NCBI RefSeq assembly: GCF_964033635.1 | Contig: NZ_OZ035533.1 | Location: 372,001 to 436,000 of the forward strand | DNA length: 64,000 nucleotides | Source of the DNA: Chitinophaga sp. MM2321 | GTDB lineage: Bacteria; Bacteroidota; Bacteroidia; Chitinophagales; Chitinophagaceae | Direction of reading: 5' to 3' | Shown here: in pieces, positions 17,433 through 25,676 of the stretch | Position numbering within the stretch: position 1 is the stretch's first letter | Layout of the letters: each line of letters begins with the position of its first letter | The notes under the pieces: generated by a model | The model's input: the letters and a program-made list of their open reading frames with translations, nothing else | The model's database searches: none | What the model was told of the DNA's origin: nothing | Translations under genes and position numbers: made by a program

Positions 17433-19538
17433 CTAACTCAGTTCTATTACTATCGTTTGTTCGTTTCCTATTTTAGTTCCGCCGGGAAGTGATTGTACTT
17501 TCACTTTGCCGGCTCCTTTTACCACTACGCGCAGTCCTGCATTTTCGAGCAGGTACAGCGCATCTTTCAATCCCATTCCTGTTACATCCGGTACGGCGCC
17601 TTTTGTTTGGGCAACCGGTTGGAAATCAATTTTCCGGTCGGTTACTTTGGCGCTTACCCAGCTGTTATTGGCAACAGTGCCATTCCAGGGCAGTTGTAAG
17701 GTGCCGAGGATTTGTTTCCATTCCTGTCCTCTTCCGTTTTTCAGTGCCAGCATGGTATCCAGTTGCATGGTTGCCTGCATGGGTTGTTGTTTTTCCACAG
17801 CAGTGGCAAACAGTTTATCTGCTACTTCGCGGAACACCGGTCCGGCCACGTTTGCGCCATAAAAGCGCAAGGCGTGGGGTTTGTTTTTAATCACTACCAC
17901 GCAGGTATACTGCGGATCATTTGTCGGAAAATAACCGGCAAATGAGGCCTGGTAGATCTTGTCTGCATAACCGCGGTTGCCGTTTGCAACCAGGGCGGTA
18001 CCTGTTTTACCTGCGAAGTTGTAGTAGGGGGTACGCAATTTTCTTGCAGTACCATCTATGGGTACACCTTCCAGCATCGCCTGTACCTGTTTGAGTGTAT
18101 TGTTTGAACAAATGCTGTCCAGCAATACGGTGGGCTCAAACTGTTTAACTACCTGGCCATATTCCATGACAGAATTGACGAGGTAGGGTTTCATCATTTT
18201 ACCGTTGTTAGCCACTGCATTGTACAACATGCACGTTTGCAGCGGGCTTATCAGCACTTCGTACCCGAATGCCATCCAGGGTAGCGTAGTATTGCTCCAG
18301 GTTTTGGAGCTGGTGGTTTTAATCACCGGGCGTCCTTCGCCTACCAGGTCGATCCCCGTACTTTGATCCAGTCTCAGTCTTTTGAGATGGGATACAAATT
18401 TGTTGGGTTGTTTTCCATAAAACTGCACGGCCAGTTTGGCCATGCCTACATTTGAACTGAGTTCGAATGCATGTTTGATCGTTACATTCTGCGGGCCCGG
18501 ATGCGGTTCGGAATCGAATACCGTTCTGCGTCCTACCTGCCAGCGGCCACCATCCATGTTCACCATGGAATTCATGGTAGCATATTTATCTTCCAGTACT
18601 GCAATAACGGTGGCGAGCTTGAATGTTGATCCGGGCTCGCCTACCTGCAATGCGTAGTTCATATCTTCCCAGTATCCGCCATCGGATTGTCGTCCGAGGT
18701 TGGCTACTGCTTTTATTTTGCCTGTTTTCACTTCCATGAGGATACAGGTACCATGGTCTGCTTCGTTTTGCACCATCATGTTCATGAGGGCGGTTTCCAC
18801 GATGTCCTGCATATTTACATCGATGGTGGTGATCACGTCGCGGCCATTTTCCGGTTCTATATCATATCCTTCCACCGGTACGTAGGTACCTCCGGCGATG
18901 CGGCGCATCAGTCTTTTACCGGTAACGCCTTTCAGGTATTCGTTGTATGTTCTTTCCAGTCCAACGCTCTGGGAGTTCTCGCGTGCCAGTCCTATTGTTC
19001 TGTTGGCGAGCAGTTTAAAGGGATTGATGCGCTTACTTTTTGTTTCCGCGATCATACCGCCTTTATTTTTCCCCAGTCTGAACATCGGGAAGTTGCGTAG
19101 TTGCTGATACTGGTTAAAGGGTACATCTCTTTTTAATAAGAAGTAGCGGTCCTTTGATTTGTATCCTTCCTGCAACATTTGTTTATAGCCGGCTTTACTG
19201 CGGTCACCAAACAATTGTGAAAGGTTCAGCGCCAGTGAGTCGACATTTTCTTTAAATGCTTTTCCACCTTTATCACGGAGGCCATCGGCGGCAAAATCTA
19301 TCCGGATATCGAAATACGGAATGGAGGTAGACAGCATTCTGCCTTCCTCCGAATAGATGGTGCCTCTTTCAGCGTCCAGGGCTACGTAGCCGGTATGGAG
19401 ACTGTCAGCCATACTACGCCAGTAGTTTCCTTTTACGTTCTGTATATAAAATACCTTTGCCAGGATGGCGACGCCAAACAGTACCATGCCAATTACGCAT
19501 AGATAAACCCGCCACAATATGTCCTTTTTTACATCCAC
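17433..19538 (-). CDS. ftsI: Septal penicillin-binding protein (FtsI/PBP3) with PASTA domain
   Basis: Class B PBP, D,D-transpeptidase partner of FtsW. One N-terminal membrane helix (about 9-31), dimerisation domain (about 50-220), then the transpeptidase with SxxK at S304-K307 (EPGSTFKLAT), SSN at 361-363 and KTGTA at 511-515. A single PASTA domain closes the protein (about 640-701, VPDVTGMGLKDALYLLENAG). PASTA-tailed FtsI is usual in Bacteroidota and unlike E. coli FtsI. 701 residues. Separated from ftsL by 139 nt, an uncommonly large gap for this cluster. Confidence 0.95.
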   Translation of the reverse strand: MDVKKDILWRVYLCVIGMVLFGVAILAKVFYIQNVKGNYWRSMADSLHTGYVALDAERGTIYSEEGRMLSTSIPYFDIRIDFAADGLRDKGGKAFKENVDSLALNLSQLFGDRSKAGYKQMLQEGYKSKDRYFLLKRDVPFNQYQQLRNFPMFRLGKNKGGMIAETKSKRINPFKLLANRTIGLARENSQSVGLERTYNEYLKGVTGKRLMRRIAGGTYVPVEGYDIEPENGRDVITTIDVNMQDIVETALMNMMVQNEADHGTCILMEVKTGKIKAVANLGRQSDGGYWEDMNYALQVGEPGSTFKLATVIAVLEDKYATMNSMVNMDGGRWQVGRRTVFDSEPHPGPQNVTIKHAFELSSNVGMAKLAVQFYGKQPNKFVSHLKRLRLDQSTGIDLVGEGRPVIKTTSSKTWSNTTLPWMAFGYEVLISPLQTCMLYNAVANNGKMMKPYLVNSVMEYGQVVKQFEPTVLLDSICSNNTLKQVQAMLEGVPIDGTARKLRTPYYNFAGKTGTALVANGNRGYADKIYQASFAGYFPTNDPQYTCVVVIKNKPHALRFYGANVAGPVFREVADKLFATAVEKQQPMQATMQLDTMLALKNGRGQEWKQILGTLQLPWNGTVANNSWVSAKVTDRKIDFQPVAQTKGAVPDVTGMGLKDALYLLENAGLRVVVKGAGKVKVQSLPGGTKIGNEQTIVIELS

Positions 19539-19566
19539 GTATGTTTAGCTAAAGGCTTTATAAAGA

Positions 19567-19667
19567 GATACCTGATACTGGCTGCGTTTTTTATGAGATG
19601 CTTGCCATGTTGAATTTAGCAGCATCCCCGTCCTGCCATGATATGCAGGCGGGCAGCATCAGGTATC
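19567..19667. repeat. Dyad and inner hairpin in the ftsL-ftsI gap
   Basis: GATACCTGAT (19567-19576) is exactly reverse-complemented at 19658-19667; inside, CCTGC/GCAGG (19632-19636 with 19645-19649) forms a second stem. The structure fills most of the 139-nt gap. No T-run follows on the minus strand, so it is not an obvious terminator. Confidence 0.45.
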
Positions 19668-19677
19668 AATGTTAAAA

Positions 19678-20061
19678 TCATTTGTCAGTTTCCTTTTTCA
19701 ACACAATCTTTTGTGGAGGGGAGCTGAGTTGTTTAAGGCCCAGCGGCTCTACAGACTTGCTGACTTCACTCATCTTACTTTGAAACATGAGCTCACTTTT
19801 CACGTTGATGTATTCCCATTTCAGCTCTTTTATTTCTTTGCCAAGCTTATTAATACGGCGGATTTTCTTTTCAGCGAGGTGACTATTGGCGATATAAATC
19901 AAAGCCAGTACCGACAGGAATCCGATGAAGGGCATGTTTTGTACCAACGCGCTGTAGTTGATGCGTAACCGCCATTCTCTTTTCGGTTCCCGGGGAGCAG
20001 TTGTTTCTGCTGCCGGCGATTCCTGGATTGTCTCTATATTTTCTTCCTTCAACACGCGCAA
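19678..20061 (-). CDS. ftsL: FtsL-like cell division protein
   Basis: 127 residues: a cytoplasmic N-terminus rich in Glu, Pro and Arg, one membrane helix (about 44-60, MPFIGFLSVLALIYIAN), then a charged, heptad-like segment (EKKIRRINKLGKEIKEL) consistent with the FtsL/DivIC coiled coil. Sequence conservation in this family is very low, so the call rests on topology and the rsmH-ftsL-ftsI position. The frame opens at TTG 20061; GTG 20055 or TTG 20052 are equally possible, and no ATG is available in frame near the start. Confidence 0.85.
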   Translation of the reverse strand: MRVLKEENIETIQESPAAETTAPREPKREWRLRINYSALVQNMPFIGFLSVLALIYIANSHLAEKKIRRINKLGKEIKELKWEYINVKSELMFQSKMSEVSKSVEPLGLKQLSSPPQKIVLKKETDK

Positions 20062-20158
20062 TGCCTTTTAAAAATCTTACAATATAAAATTGAAGCCAAT
20101 CACAACAGATGTGTATATAGGATAAGGATAGGATCTTGTGAGGCGGCGTAATACCGTA

Positions 20159-21070
20159 TCACGATGTTTTTTCGGCTACCCGCAGTTTTGCGCTTCTCGA
20201 TCTGCTGTTGATCTTTAATTCTGCATCACTGGCGGTAACCGGTTTTTTTGTGATTAATCTGAACAATTTAGGGGGTGTTTCCATTGCAAACGGATCTTCC
20301 TGTGCTTCCTCGAAACTGCCTGTCTTCATAAAACCTTTTACCAGTCTGTCTTCCAGCGAATGAAAGGTGATCGTGGCCAGTCGTCCTCCTGGTTTTAATA
20401 CATTGGCAGACTGGGTCAGTAAATCTTTTAAGGCGCCCAGTTCATCGTTAACGGCTATACGTAAAGCCTGGAAAACCTGTGCAAGATATTTCTGCGGATT
20501 ACCTTTTACGATGGGCTGGATCACAGCTTTAAAATCTGTGATGGTGCGCATGGGGTGTGCTTTCCGCAGCTTTACAATGGTTTGTGCCAGGGTTTTGGCA
20601 TTGGTTACTTCTCCGTATTCCTGGAAAATCAGTTGTAACCTTGCTTCACCCCAGGTTGCCAGTATTTGTGCAGCCGTAAGTGTTGTTCTCGTATCCATCC
20701 GCATGTCCAGATCGCCTTCGAAGCGGGTACTGAAACCTCTTTCTGCTGTATCAAACTGGTGCGATGAAACGCCCAGGTCTGCCAGTATGCCGTCAACCTG
20801 TTCTGCTTTATGAAATTTCAGAAAGCGTTGCAGATGCCGGAAATTTTGTTGCACAAATGTTACGCGTTCATCTATAATCCTGTTACGATATGCATCTTCA
20901 TCCTGATCAAATACGATCAGCCGTCCTTTTTCGCCCAGTTTCTCCAGTATGGCTTTCGCATGACCTCCGCCTCCAAACGTTGCATCTACATAAATCCCTT
21001 CCGGGTGGATGTTTAGCAATGTTATTGTTTCCTGCAGCAGAACGGGTAGGTGATATTGTTGTTCGCCCAT
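20159..21070 (-). CDS. rsmH: 16S rRNA m4C1402 methyltransferase RsmH (MraW)
   Basis: Methylates N4 of C1402 in 16S rRNA. AdoMet-binding motif VDATFGGGGHAKAIL (about 28-42), GILADLGVSSHQFD (catalytic-domain motif), RGFSTRFEGDLDMRMD, then FQALRIAVNDELGALK and ITFHSLEDRLVK. 303 residues, standard. Second gene of the cluster, 10 nt after mraZ. Confidence 0.97.
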   Translation of the reverse strand: MGEQQYHLPVLLQETITLLNIHPEGIYVDATFGGGGHAKAILEKLGEKGRLIVFDQDEDAYRNRIIDERVTFVQQNFRHLQRFLKFHKAEQVDGILADLGVSSHQFDTAERGFSTRFEGDLDMRMDTRTTLTAAQILATWGEARLQLIFQEYGEVTNAKTLAQTIVKLRKAHPMRTITDFKAVIQPIVKGNPQKYLAQVFQALRIAVNDELGALKDLLTQSANVLKPGGRLATITFHSLEDRLVKGFMKTGSFEEAQEDPFAMETPPKLFRLITKKPVTASDAELKINSRSRSAKLRVAEKTS

Positions 21071-21080
21071 GTGCTCCAGT

Positions 21081-21548
21081 TTAAATTGAAATATTATTAT
21101 CTCCTCCTCCCATTACCTGTTGAGCCAGATCACTGAAGGCTCCCGGTGAGAAATTTTCAAAGAACTCCTGGTATTTACCTATATCCCAGATCTCGATTTT
21201 ATTGGATGCTGCTGCCAGCACAATATCTTTTTCCAGATTGGCGTACGACAGCAGGTTTTTCGGTACCAGCAGTCTTCCCGCGCTATCTAATTCCAGTATC
21301 GTAGCACCGTTTAAGAAGTAGCGCCTAAATTCCCTAACTTTCGGGTCAAAATCATTCAGCTTGCTGACACGTTCAAAAATGGGCTGCCACTCATTCATGG
21401 GGTACAATGACAGGCATTTCTCAAATCCACGGTTTATCACAAACTGTCCTCCGGCCCCTTCGACTAACTGCTTTTTGAATCCGGCAGGTAGTAAAAAGCG
21501 TCCTTTTGCGTCCAGCGTTGCTTCATATTCACCTAAAAAACCTGTCAT
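21081..21548 (-). CDS. mraZ: Transcriptional regulator MraZ
   Basis: DNA-binding regulator of the dcw cluster, with two SpoVT/AbrB-like repeats: GEYEATLDAKGRFLLPAGF near the N-terminus and the second repeat with ATILELDSAGRLLVPKNL. The open frame extends to an ATG at 21587, but ATG 21548 is preferred: it gives the family N-terminus MTGFLGEYEATLD and 155 residues, and the upstream ATG would fall inside the MraZ-box-like repeats. In other bacteria MraZ binds TGGG repeats ahead of its own gene and represses the cluster. Confidence 0.95.
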   Translation of the reverse strand: MTGFLGEYEATLDAKGRFLLPAGFKKQLVEGAGGQFVINRGFEKCLSLYPMNEWQPIFERVSKLNDFDPKVREFRRYFLNGATILELDSAGRLLVPKNLLSYANLEKDIVLAAASNKIEIWDIGKYQEFFENFSPGAFSDLAQQVMGGGDNNISI

Positions 21549-21572
21549 ACCATGGGGCAAAGTAAATGAAAA

Positions 21573-21606
21573 TCCATTTTCTAACACAAAATAACACTTT
21601 TTCCCA
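21573..21606 (-). promoter_or_regulatory. MraZ-box-like operator, four repeats at 10-nt period
   Basis: Read on the minus strand, TGGG, TGTT, TGTT and TGGA start exactly 10 nt apart (plus-strand positions 21603-21606, 21593-21596, 21583-21586, 21573-21576). Characterised MraZ operators are TGGG-type repeats with a 10-nt period upstream of mraZ. The same stretch holds a possible -7 element TTATTTTG and, 21 nt further upstream, TTTC (Bacteroidota consensus TTTG ... TAnnTTTG), so operator and promoter would overlap. The two central repeats are degenerate. Confidence 0.65.
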
Positions 21607-22181
21607 CTTTTTAACGAAAAAATACTTTATAAATTTTTTCCACAGAAAGAAAAGAGCCAATGGAGGGAGTTTGACTGCCATTTATTCACCTGCTATGTGT
21701 ATTGCGTATGGATATATGTTGATAATGTGTTAATATAAGCGGAGTGAATGTGTGTATCTGTCATATCTGTTATTTGTACCGCTGCCCGGCAGCTATAGCC
21801 GGGTGAGGAATTTTACCGGAGAAAAAATTATATGTGAATAAATATTTTAATTTGATGACCTTTTTAGCATCGTTTGACACTTTTTCCCCGTTTTACCTTT
21901 TCAGATTCGGGCTGCCGCCCCAACTTCTTTGTACCTTTTTTGCCTTTCTGCTGTCATTTCTTTATTTTTGACGGCAGCTGTTTTCAATGGGATACCGTAA
22001 CAGATAGGGGAGCCTATCACCGGGAAAGTCCCGCAGCGCATCTGTTTCAAAGGTTTGGCAACACAGAAAAGGGAAAAACCGGTTGCTGGATAAAAATGCG
22101 GGCTTCGCCGATTTAATTGCCTCTTTTACAAAATTTTAACAGCAATGAAAATCTCTCTGCCTTACATTTACATTTAATTCT
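21607..22181. other. Intergenic region between divergent mraZ and bamD
   Basis: About 570 nt without a gene I can support. It holds a 12-mer (21877-21888) identical to part of the mraZ operator, a small GC hairpin at 21785-21803 (CCCGGC/GCCGGG), an 8-bp hairpin around 21951-21976, and a compact set of stems at 21999-22046. An 80-codon open frame at 21874-22116 has no recognisable domain and implausible composition. Confidence 0.5.
21999..22046. ncRNA. Possible small structured RNA element upstream of bamD
   Basis: AACAGAT (21999-22005) pairs with ATCTGTT (22040-22046), enclosing two short hairpins: AGG/CCT (22006-22008 with 22013-22015, extendable to GATAGG/CCTATC as an alternative) and CGGGA/TCCCG (22021-22025 with 22029-22033). 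It is outside any gene and upstream of the bamD promoter. No match to a known RNA family is recognised, and the strand cannot be assigned. Confidence 0.3.
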
Positions 22182-22189
22182 TAATTTTG
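22182..22189 (+). promoter_or_regulatory. Bacteroidota -7 promoter element of bamD
   Basis: TAATTTTG is an exact match to TAnnTTTG, 10 nt before the bamD ATG, implying a leader of only a few nucleotides. No clear -33 TTTG is seen. Confidence 0.55.
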
Positions 22190-22199
22190 CCACTCTTTT

Positions 22200-23030
22200 A
22201 TGCGGAAATTTTTATTGTACATCAGTGTTCTTGCGCTTATAGTGTCCACTTCCTGTAATAAGGAGCTGAGGAGGATAGAAAAAAGCAACAACTTCGAAAA
22301 GAAGCTGGCATATGCCGATCAGTTGTATCAGAAGAAAAAATACAATACGGCGCAAACACTTTACCAGGACCTGTTACAGGTGTATAAGGGAACGGAGAAG
22401 TTTGAGGCCCTGTATTACAATTACGCATACTGTTCCTATTATGTAAAGGATTATACGCAGGCAGGCTTTCATTTTAAAAACTACCTGGACGTATTCCCCA
22501 ACAGCCCGAGAGCGGTGGAAATTGATTACATGCAGGCCTATTGCTATTATAAGCTGTCACCCAAAGTGTCATTGGATCAAACCAATACCATGAAGGCGAT
22601 CGCTGCCATGCAAACCTTCATTAACAACTACCCCCAGGCGGAAAAAGTAGCGGAAGCCAACCTGGTAATAGAACTGTGCCGCCGCAAACTGGAGAAAAAA
22701 GAATTTACCAGTGCTGAACTGTATTATAACCTGGGCTTTTATAAAGCCGCGGGTATTGCCTTCAAAAACCTGATGCGCAATTACCCCGACTCTGATAAAA
22801 GCGATGGTTACAAGATAATGGCCATCAGGTCTTATTTTAATTATGCCCGGAATAGTGTGGAAGGCAAGCAGAAAGAACGCTACGAAACCGTTCTGAGCGA
22901 ATATCTGGACTTTGCAGACCACTATCCGACCAGCAAATTGAAGCCTGAAGCCGAAAAATTTTATACCTTAGCGCAAAACAATATAAAATCCCTGGATAAT
23001 GAGCAAAATAAAGCGAAGTCTAACCAGTAG
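22200..23030 (+). CDS. bamD: Outer-membrane assembly lipoprotein BamD
   Basis: Periplasmic lipoprotein of the BAM complex that inserts beta-barrel proteins. Lipoprotein signal peptide with VSTSC and the acylated Cys at 19; then TPR-like helical repeats (LYQKKKYNTAQTLYQDLL, YVKDYTQAGFHFKNYLDVFP, NLGFYKAAGIAFKNLMRNYPDS) as in BamD/YfiO. 276 residues. Its stop lies 32 nt inside the next gene (rpoZ), and the order bamD-rpoZ-coaBC-DUF4835 is a conserved Bacteroidota arrangement. Confidence 0.95.
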   Translation: MRKFLLYISVLALIVSTSCNKELRRIEKSNNFEKKLAYADQLYQKKKYNTAQTLYQDLLQVYKGTEKFEALYYNYAYCSYYVKDYTQAGFHFKNYLDVFPNSPRAVEIDYMQAYCYYKLSPKVSLDQTNTMKAIAAMQTFINNYPQAEKVAEANLVIELCRRKLEKKEFTSAELYYNLGFYKAAGIAFKNLMRNYPDSDKSDGYKIMAIRSYFNYARNSVEGKQKERYETVLSEYLDFADHYPTSKLKPEAEKFYTLAQNNIKSLDNEQNKAKSNQ

Positions 23031-23340
23031 TCTTAATCCCTGGGTAGAAACAAGAAACACTACCGATATTAAGAACCGTACCGGTAATTTATATGAATCT
23101 ATTGCCATCATAGCCAAACGTGCCAATCAGATCAATATTTCCGTGAAAGAGGAGCTCCATTCCAAGCTGGAAGAGTTTGCCAGTCATACTGACAACCTCG
23201 AAGAAGTACACGAAAATAAAGAACAGATAGAGATTTCCCGTTTTTACGAAAGACTGGCAAATCCTGCTATCCAGGCCACACAGGAATTCCTGGACAACAA
23301 GATTTATCACCGCAAGAACGACGACGATCTGTTTAGCTAA
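22999..23340 (+). CDS. rpoZ: RNA polymerase omega subunit (RpoZ/Rpb6 family)
   Basis: 113 residues. The motif NLYESIAIIAKRANQI (about 31-46) matches the omega/Rpb6 core helix that packs on RNA polymerase beta-prime; the C-terminal half (ISRFYERLANPAIQATQEFLDNK read in parts) is Bacteroidota-specific. Overlaps the 3' end of bamD by 32 nt in another frame. Identity rests on the short motif plus conserved neighbours; older annotations would call it hypothetical. A terminator hairpin follows before coaBC. Confidence 0.8.
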   Translation: MSKIKRSLTSSLNPWVETRNTTDIKNRTGNLYESIAIIAKRANQINISVKEELHSKLEEFASHTDNLEEVHENKEQIEISRFYERLANPAIQATQEFLDNKIYHRKNDDDLFS

Positions 23341-23401
23341 TCCCGCCACACATTATTTTGTGAGGTACGCGATTGCGAAAAATAAAAATATTAATTTCAT
23401 G

Positions 23402-23433
23402 GCGGCAGAAGCATTTCTGCCGCTTTTGTTTTT
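23402..23433 (+). terminator. Intrinsic terminator between rpoZ and coaBC
   Basis: A perfect 9-bp stem GCGGCAGAA/TTCTGCCGC (23402-23410 with 23415-23423, loop GCAT) followed by TTTTGTTTTT. It ends only 8 nt before the coaBC ATG at 23442, an odd place unless it works as an attenuator or coaBC is read through. Confidence 0.85.
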
Positions 23434-23441
23434 ATATATCC

Positions 23442-24665
23442 ATGGACGCTACCAAGATGCTACAAGGAAAAAAGGTCCTGCTGGGAGTTTCCGGCAGCAT
23501 TGCCGCCTACAAGGCCGCTACCCTGACCCGCCTGCTGGTGAAGGAAGGAGCGATTGTAAAAGTAGTGATGACACCGGCAGCGACCGGTTTTATCACCCCG
23601 CTCACCCTCGCCACCCTCTCCAAAAATGAGGTTCCCCTGAATATCAGTGATCATAACAGCTGGAACAACCACGTCATGCTGGGCCGGTGGGCCGACGTGA
23701 TGGTGATTGCACCCGCTTCTGCCAATACCATGGCTAAAATGGCCCTGGGCTTATGTGATAACCTGCTGTTGGCCGTATACCTGTCTGCCACCTGCCCGGT
23801 TTTATTTGCACCGGCCATGGATGAAGACATGTGGCATCATCCCGCTACCCGCGCTAACCTGGAAAAGCTCCGCAGCTACGGGCACCAGCAAATCCCGGTA
23901 GCTTCCGGTGAACTGGCTAGTGGCCTCGTCGGCGAAGGCCGCATGGCGGAACCTGAAGATATCATCACCCTGCTGCAACAACATTTCAGCCAGGCCGGCG
24001 GAACTAACAGACCACTGAACGGGAAAACCGCTGTGGTTACCGCTGGTCCCACCATCGAACATATTGATCCGGTACGCTTTATCAGCAACCACTCCAGTGG
24101 TAAAATGGGCATCGCCCTGGCAGAAGCCCTCGCAGATGCCGGTGCACAGGTACAGCTTGTACTCGGGCCTACCCACCTCACTACGCAACATCCCGGCATT
24201 ACCATTATACCGGTAAAATCAGCCGAAGATATGTATAACAGTGTGCTGGCAATATTCCCGCAGACAGACATCGTGGTGGCCGCCGCTGCCGTGGCAGACT
24301 ATCGCCCGGCTCAGGTGGCAGATAAGAAGATCAAGAAAGCGGAACAGGCACTCAGCATCTCCCTGGAAAAAACAACCGATATATTACGTACCCTCGGTAA
24401 TAACAAAAAGCCGCATCAACTACTGATCGGTTTTTCCCTGGAAACAAATAATGAAAAGGAATACGCCCTGAAAAAGCTGCGCGAAAAACATCTCGACATG
24501 ATTGTTATGAACTCCCTGGCAGATGCCGGCGCCGGCTTTAACTATGATACCAACAAAGTAACCCTGTTTGACAGCAAAGGAAATGAAAACAGTCTTCCGC
24601 TGAAGTCAAAACAGGCTGTTGCCAAGGATATTGTTTCTGCTATAATCGAACTGCAACATGCATAA
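23442..24665 (+). CDS. coaBC: Bifunctional CoaBC (coenzyme A biosynthesis)
   Basis: Phosphopantothenoylcysteine decarboxylase (CoaC, N-terminal, FMN flavoprotein) fused to phosphopantothenate-cysteine ligase (CoaB). Coa[40 protein letters not shown] region, and PAMDEDMW, a variant of PxMNxxMW with Asp for Asn. Coa[26 protein letters not shown] and AAAVADYRP. Two in-frame ATGs (23442, 23457) are plausible; an upstream TTG at 23373 would run through the terminator and is rejected. 407 residues from 23442. The last 8 nt overlap the next gene. Confidence 0.95.
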   Translation: MDATKMLQGKKVLLGVSGSIAAYKAATLTRLLVKEGAIVKVVMTPAATGFITPLTLATLSKNEVPLNISDHNSWNNHVMLGRWADVMVIAPASANTMAKMALGLCDNLLLAVYLSATCPVLFAPAMDEDMWHHPATRANLEKLRSYGHQQIPVASGELASGLVGEGRMAEPEDIITLLQQHFSQAGGTNRPLNGKTAVVTAGPTIEHIDPVRFISNHSSGKMGIALAEALADAGAQVQLVLGPTHLTTQHPGITIIPVKSAEDMYNSVLAIFPQTDIVVAAAAVADYRPAQVADKKIKKAEQALSISLEKTTDILRTLGNNKKPHQLLIGFSLETNNEKEYALKKLREKHLDMIVMNSLADAGAGFNYDTNKVTLFDSKGNENSLPLKSKQAVAKDIVSAIIELQHA

Positions 24666-25587
24666 CCGTTTCCCTTACGTGGTGCTGCTGGCAGGCGCCA
24701 TTATTTTATTGTGCTGCCGTCCTGCCCATGCCCAGGAGATCAGGGCCAACGTAACCGTGGTCGCCAGCCAGGTGCAGGGCGTGGATAAAAAAATATTCAC
24801 GACGCTGCAGACTTCCCTCAAAGAATTTCTGAACAACCGACACTGGGCAAATGATGCCTTTACCCCGGCAGAAAGGATTGAGTGTAATTTTCTGTTGAAT
24901 GTAACCGGGCAAACCGCTGAAAATACTTTTAGAGCTACGCTCACGATACAGGCCACCCGCCCGGTTTATAACAGCAGCTATGTCACCAGCCTGCTGAATA
25001 CACAGGATAATAATGTCCTGTTCCGGTATGCGGAGTTCCAGCCGCTGGAATTCAGCGATAACAGGGTAGTAGGCAATGATCCGCTGGCATCCAATCTCAC
25101 CGCCATCATGGCCTATTATGTGTACATTATCCTGGGCCTGGACTATGACTCTTTTGCACCACGTGGTGGCGATCCCTATTACAAAAAGGCGCTTAATATT
25201 GTAAGTAATGCACCGGATGGGAAAGATATTTCCGGCTGGAAAGCATTTGAAGGCCAGCGTAACCGCTACTGGCTGCAGGATAATTTACTGAATGTAAAAT
25301 TCAATAACTTCCATGATGTAATGTACCAGTATCACCGCATGGGAATGGACGTGATGTATGACGATGTGAACAAAGGCCGCGCTACTATCATGAATTGTCT
25401 GAACCTGTTGTTCGCTATTCACCAGGATATTCCGAACTCCATGCTGTTACAGACATTTTTTTCTGCCAAGGCAGATGAATTACAGAAGATATTTTCCAAA
25501 GCAATGCCGCAGGAAAAGAGCAGGGCGGCGGAATTGCTGTCACAGATGGATGTACCCAATGCGCAGAAGTACCAGCAAATGAAGTAA
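24658..25587 (+). CDS. porD: DUF4835 protein, PorD-like type IX secretion factor
   Basis: 309 residues with a signal peptide ending at RPAHAQE. The sequence fits DUF4835 (for example NYRYWLQ-type motif NRYWLQDNLLNVKF and YHRMGMDVMYDD). Proteins of this family include PorD, described as needed for type IX secretion or gliding in some Bacteroidota; its molecular role is unclear. Starts inside the end of coaBC, so likely co-translated. The presence of sprA and two T9SS cargo genes in the same window supports a secretion role, but the symbol is by family only. Confidence 0.8.
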   Translation: MHNRFPYVVLLAGAIILLCCRPAHAQEIRANVTVVASQVQGVDKKIFTTLQTSLKEFLNNRHWANDAFTPAERIECNFLLNVTGQTAENTFRATLTIQATRPVYNSSYVTSLLNTQDNNVLFRYAEFQPLEFSDNRVVGNDPLASNLTAIMAYYVYIILGLDYDSFAPRGGDPYYKKALNIVSNAPDGKDISGWKAFEGQRNRYWLQDNLLNVKFNNFHDVMYQYHRMGMDVMYDDVNKGRATIMNCLNLLFAIHQDIPNSMLLQTFFSAKADELQKIFSKAMPQEKSRAAELLSQMDVPNAQKYQQMK

Positions 25588-25676
25588 AGCTTTTTGTCTT
25601 TTAGTAAAAAATAATAACGATCATCAGGAAACAACAAACGGCTACTAAAAGCTAATAGCTGCCAAAAGAGAAAAAG

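Noticed and set aside
21874..22116. 80-codon open frame in the mraZ-bamD gap
   Set aside because: Phe/Cys-rich without pattern, and overlaps the stem structures; no start context.
21590..22199. 6S RNA, tmRNA or RNase P RNA in the gap
   Set aside because: None of their conserved cores could be recognised.
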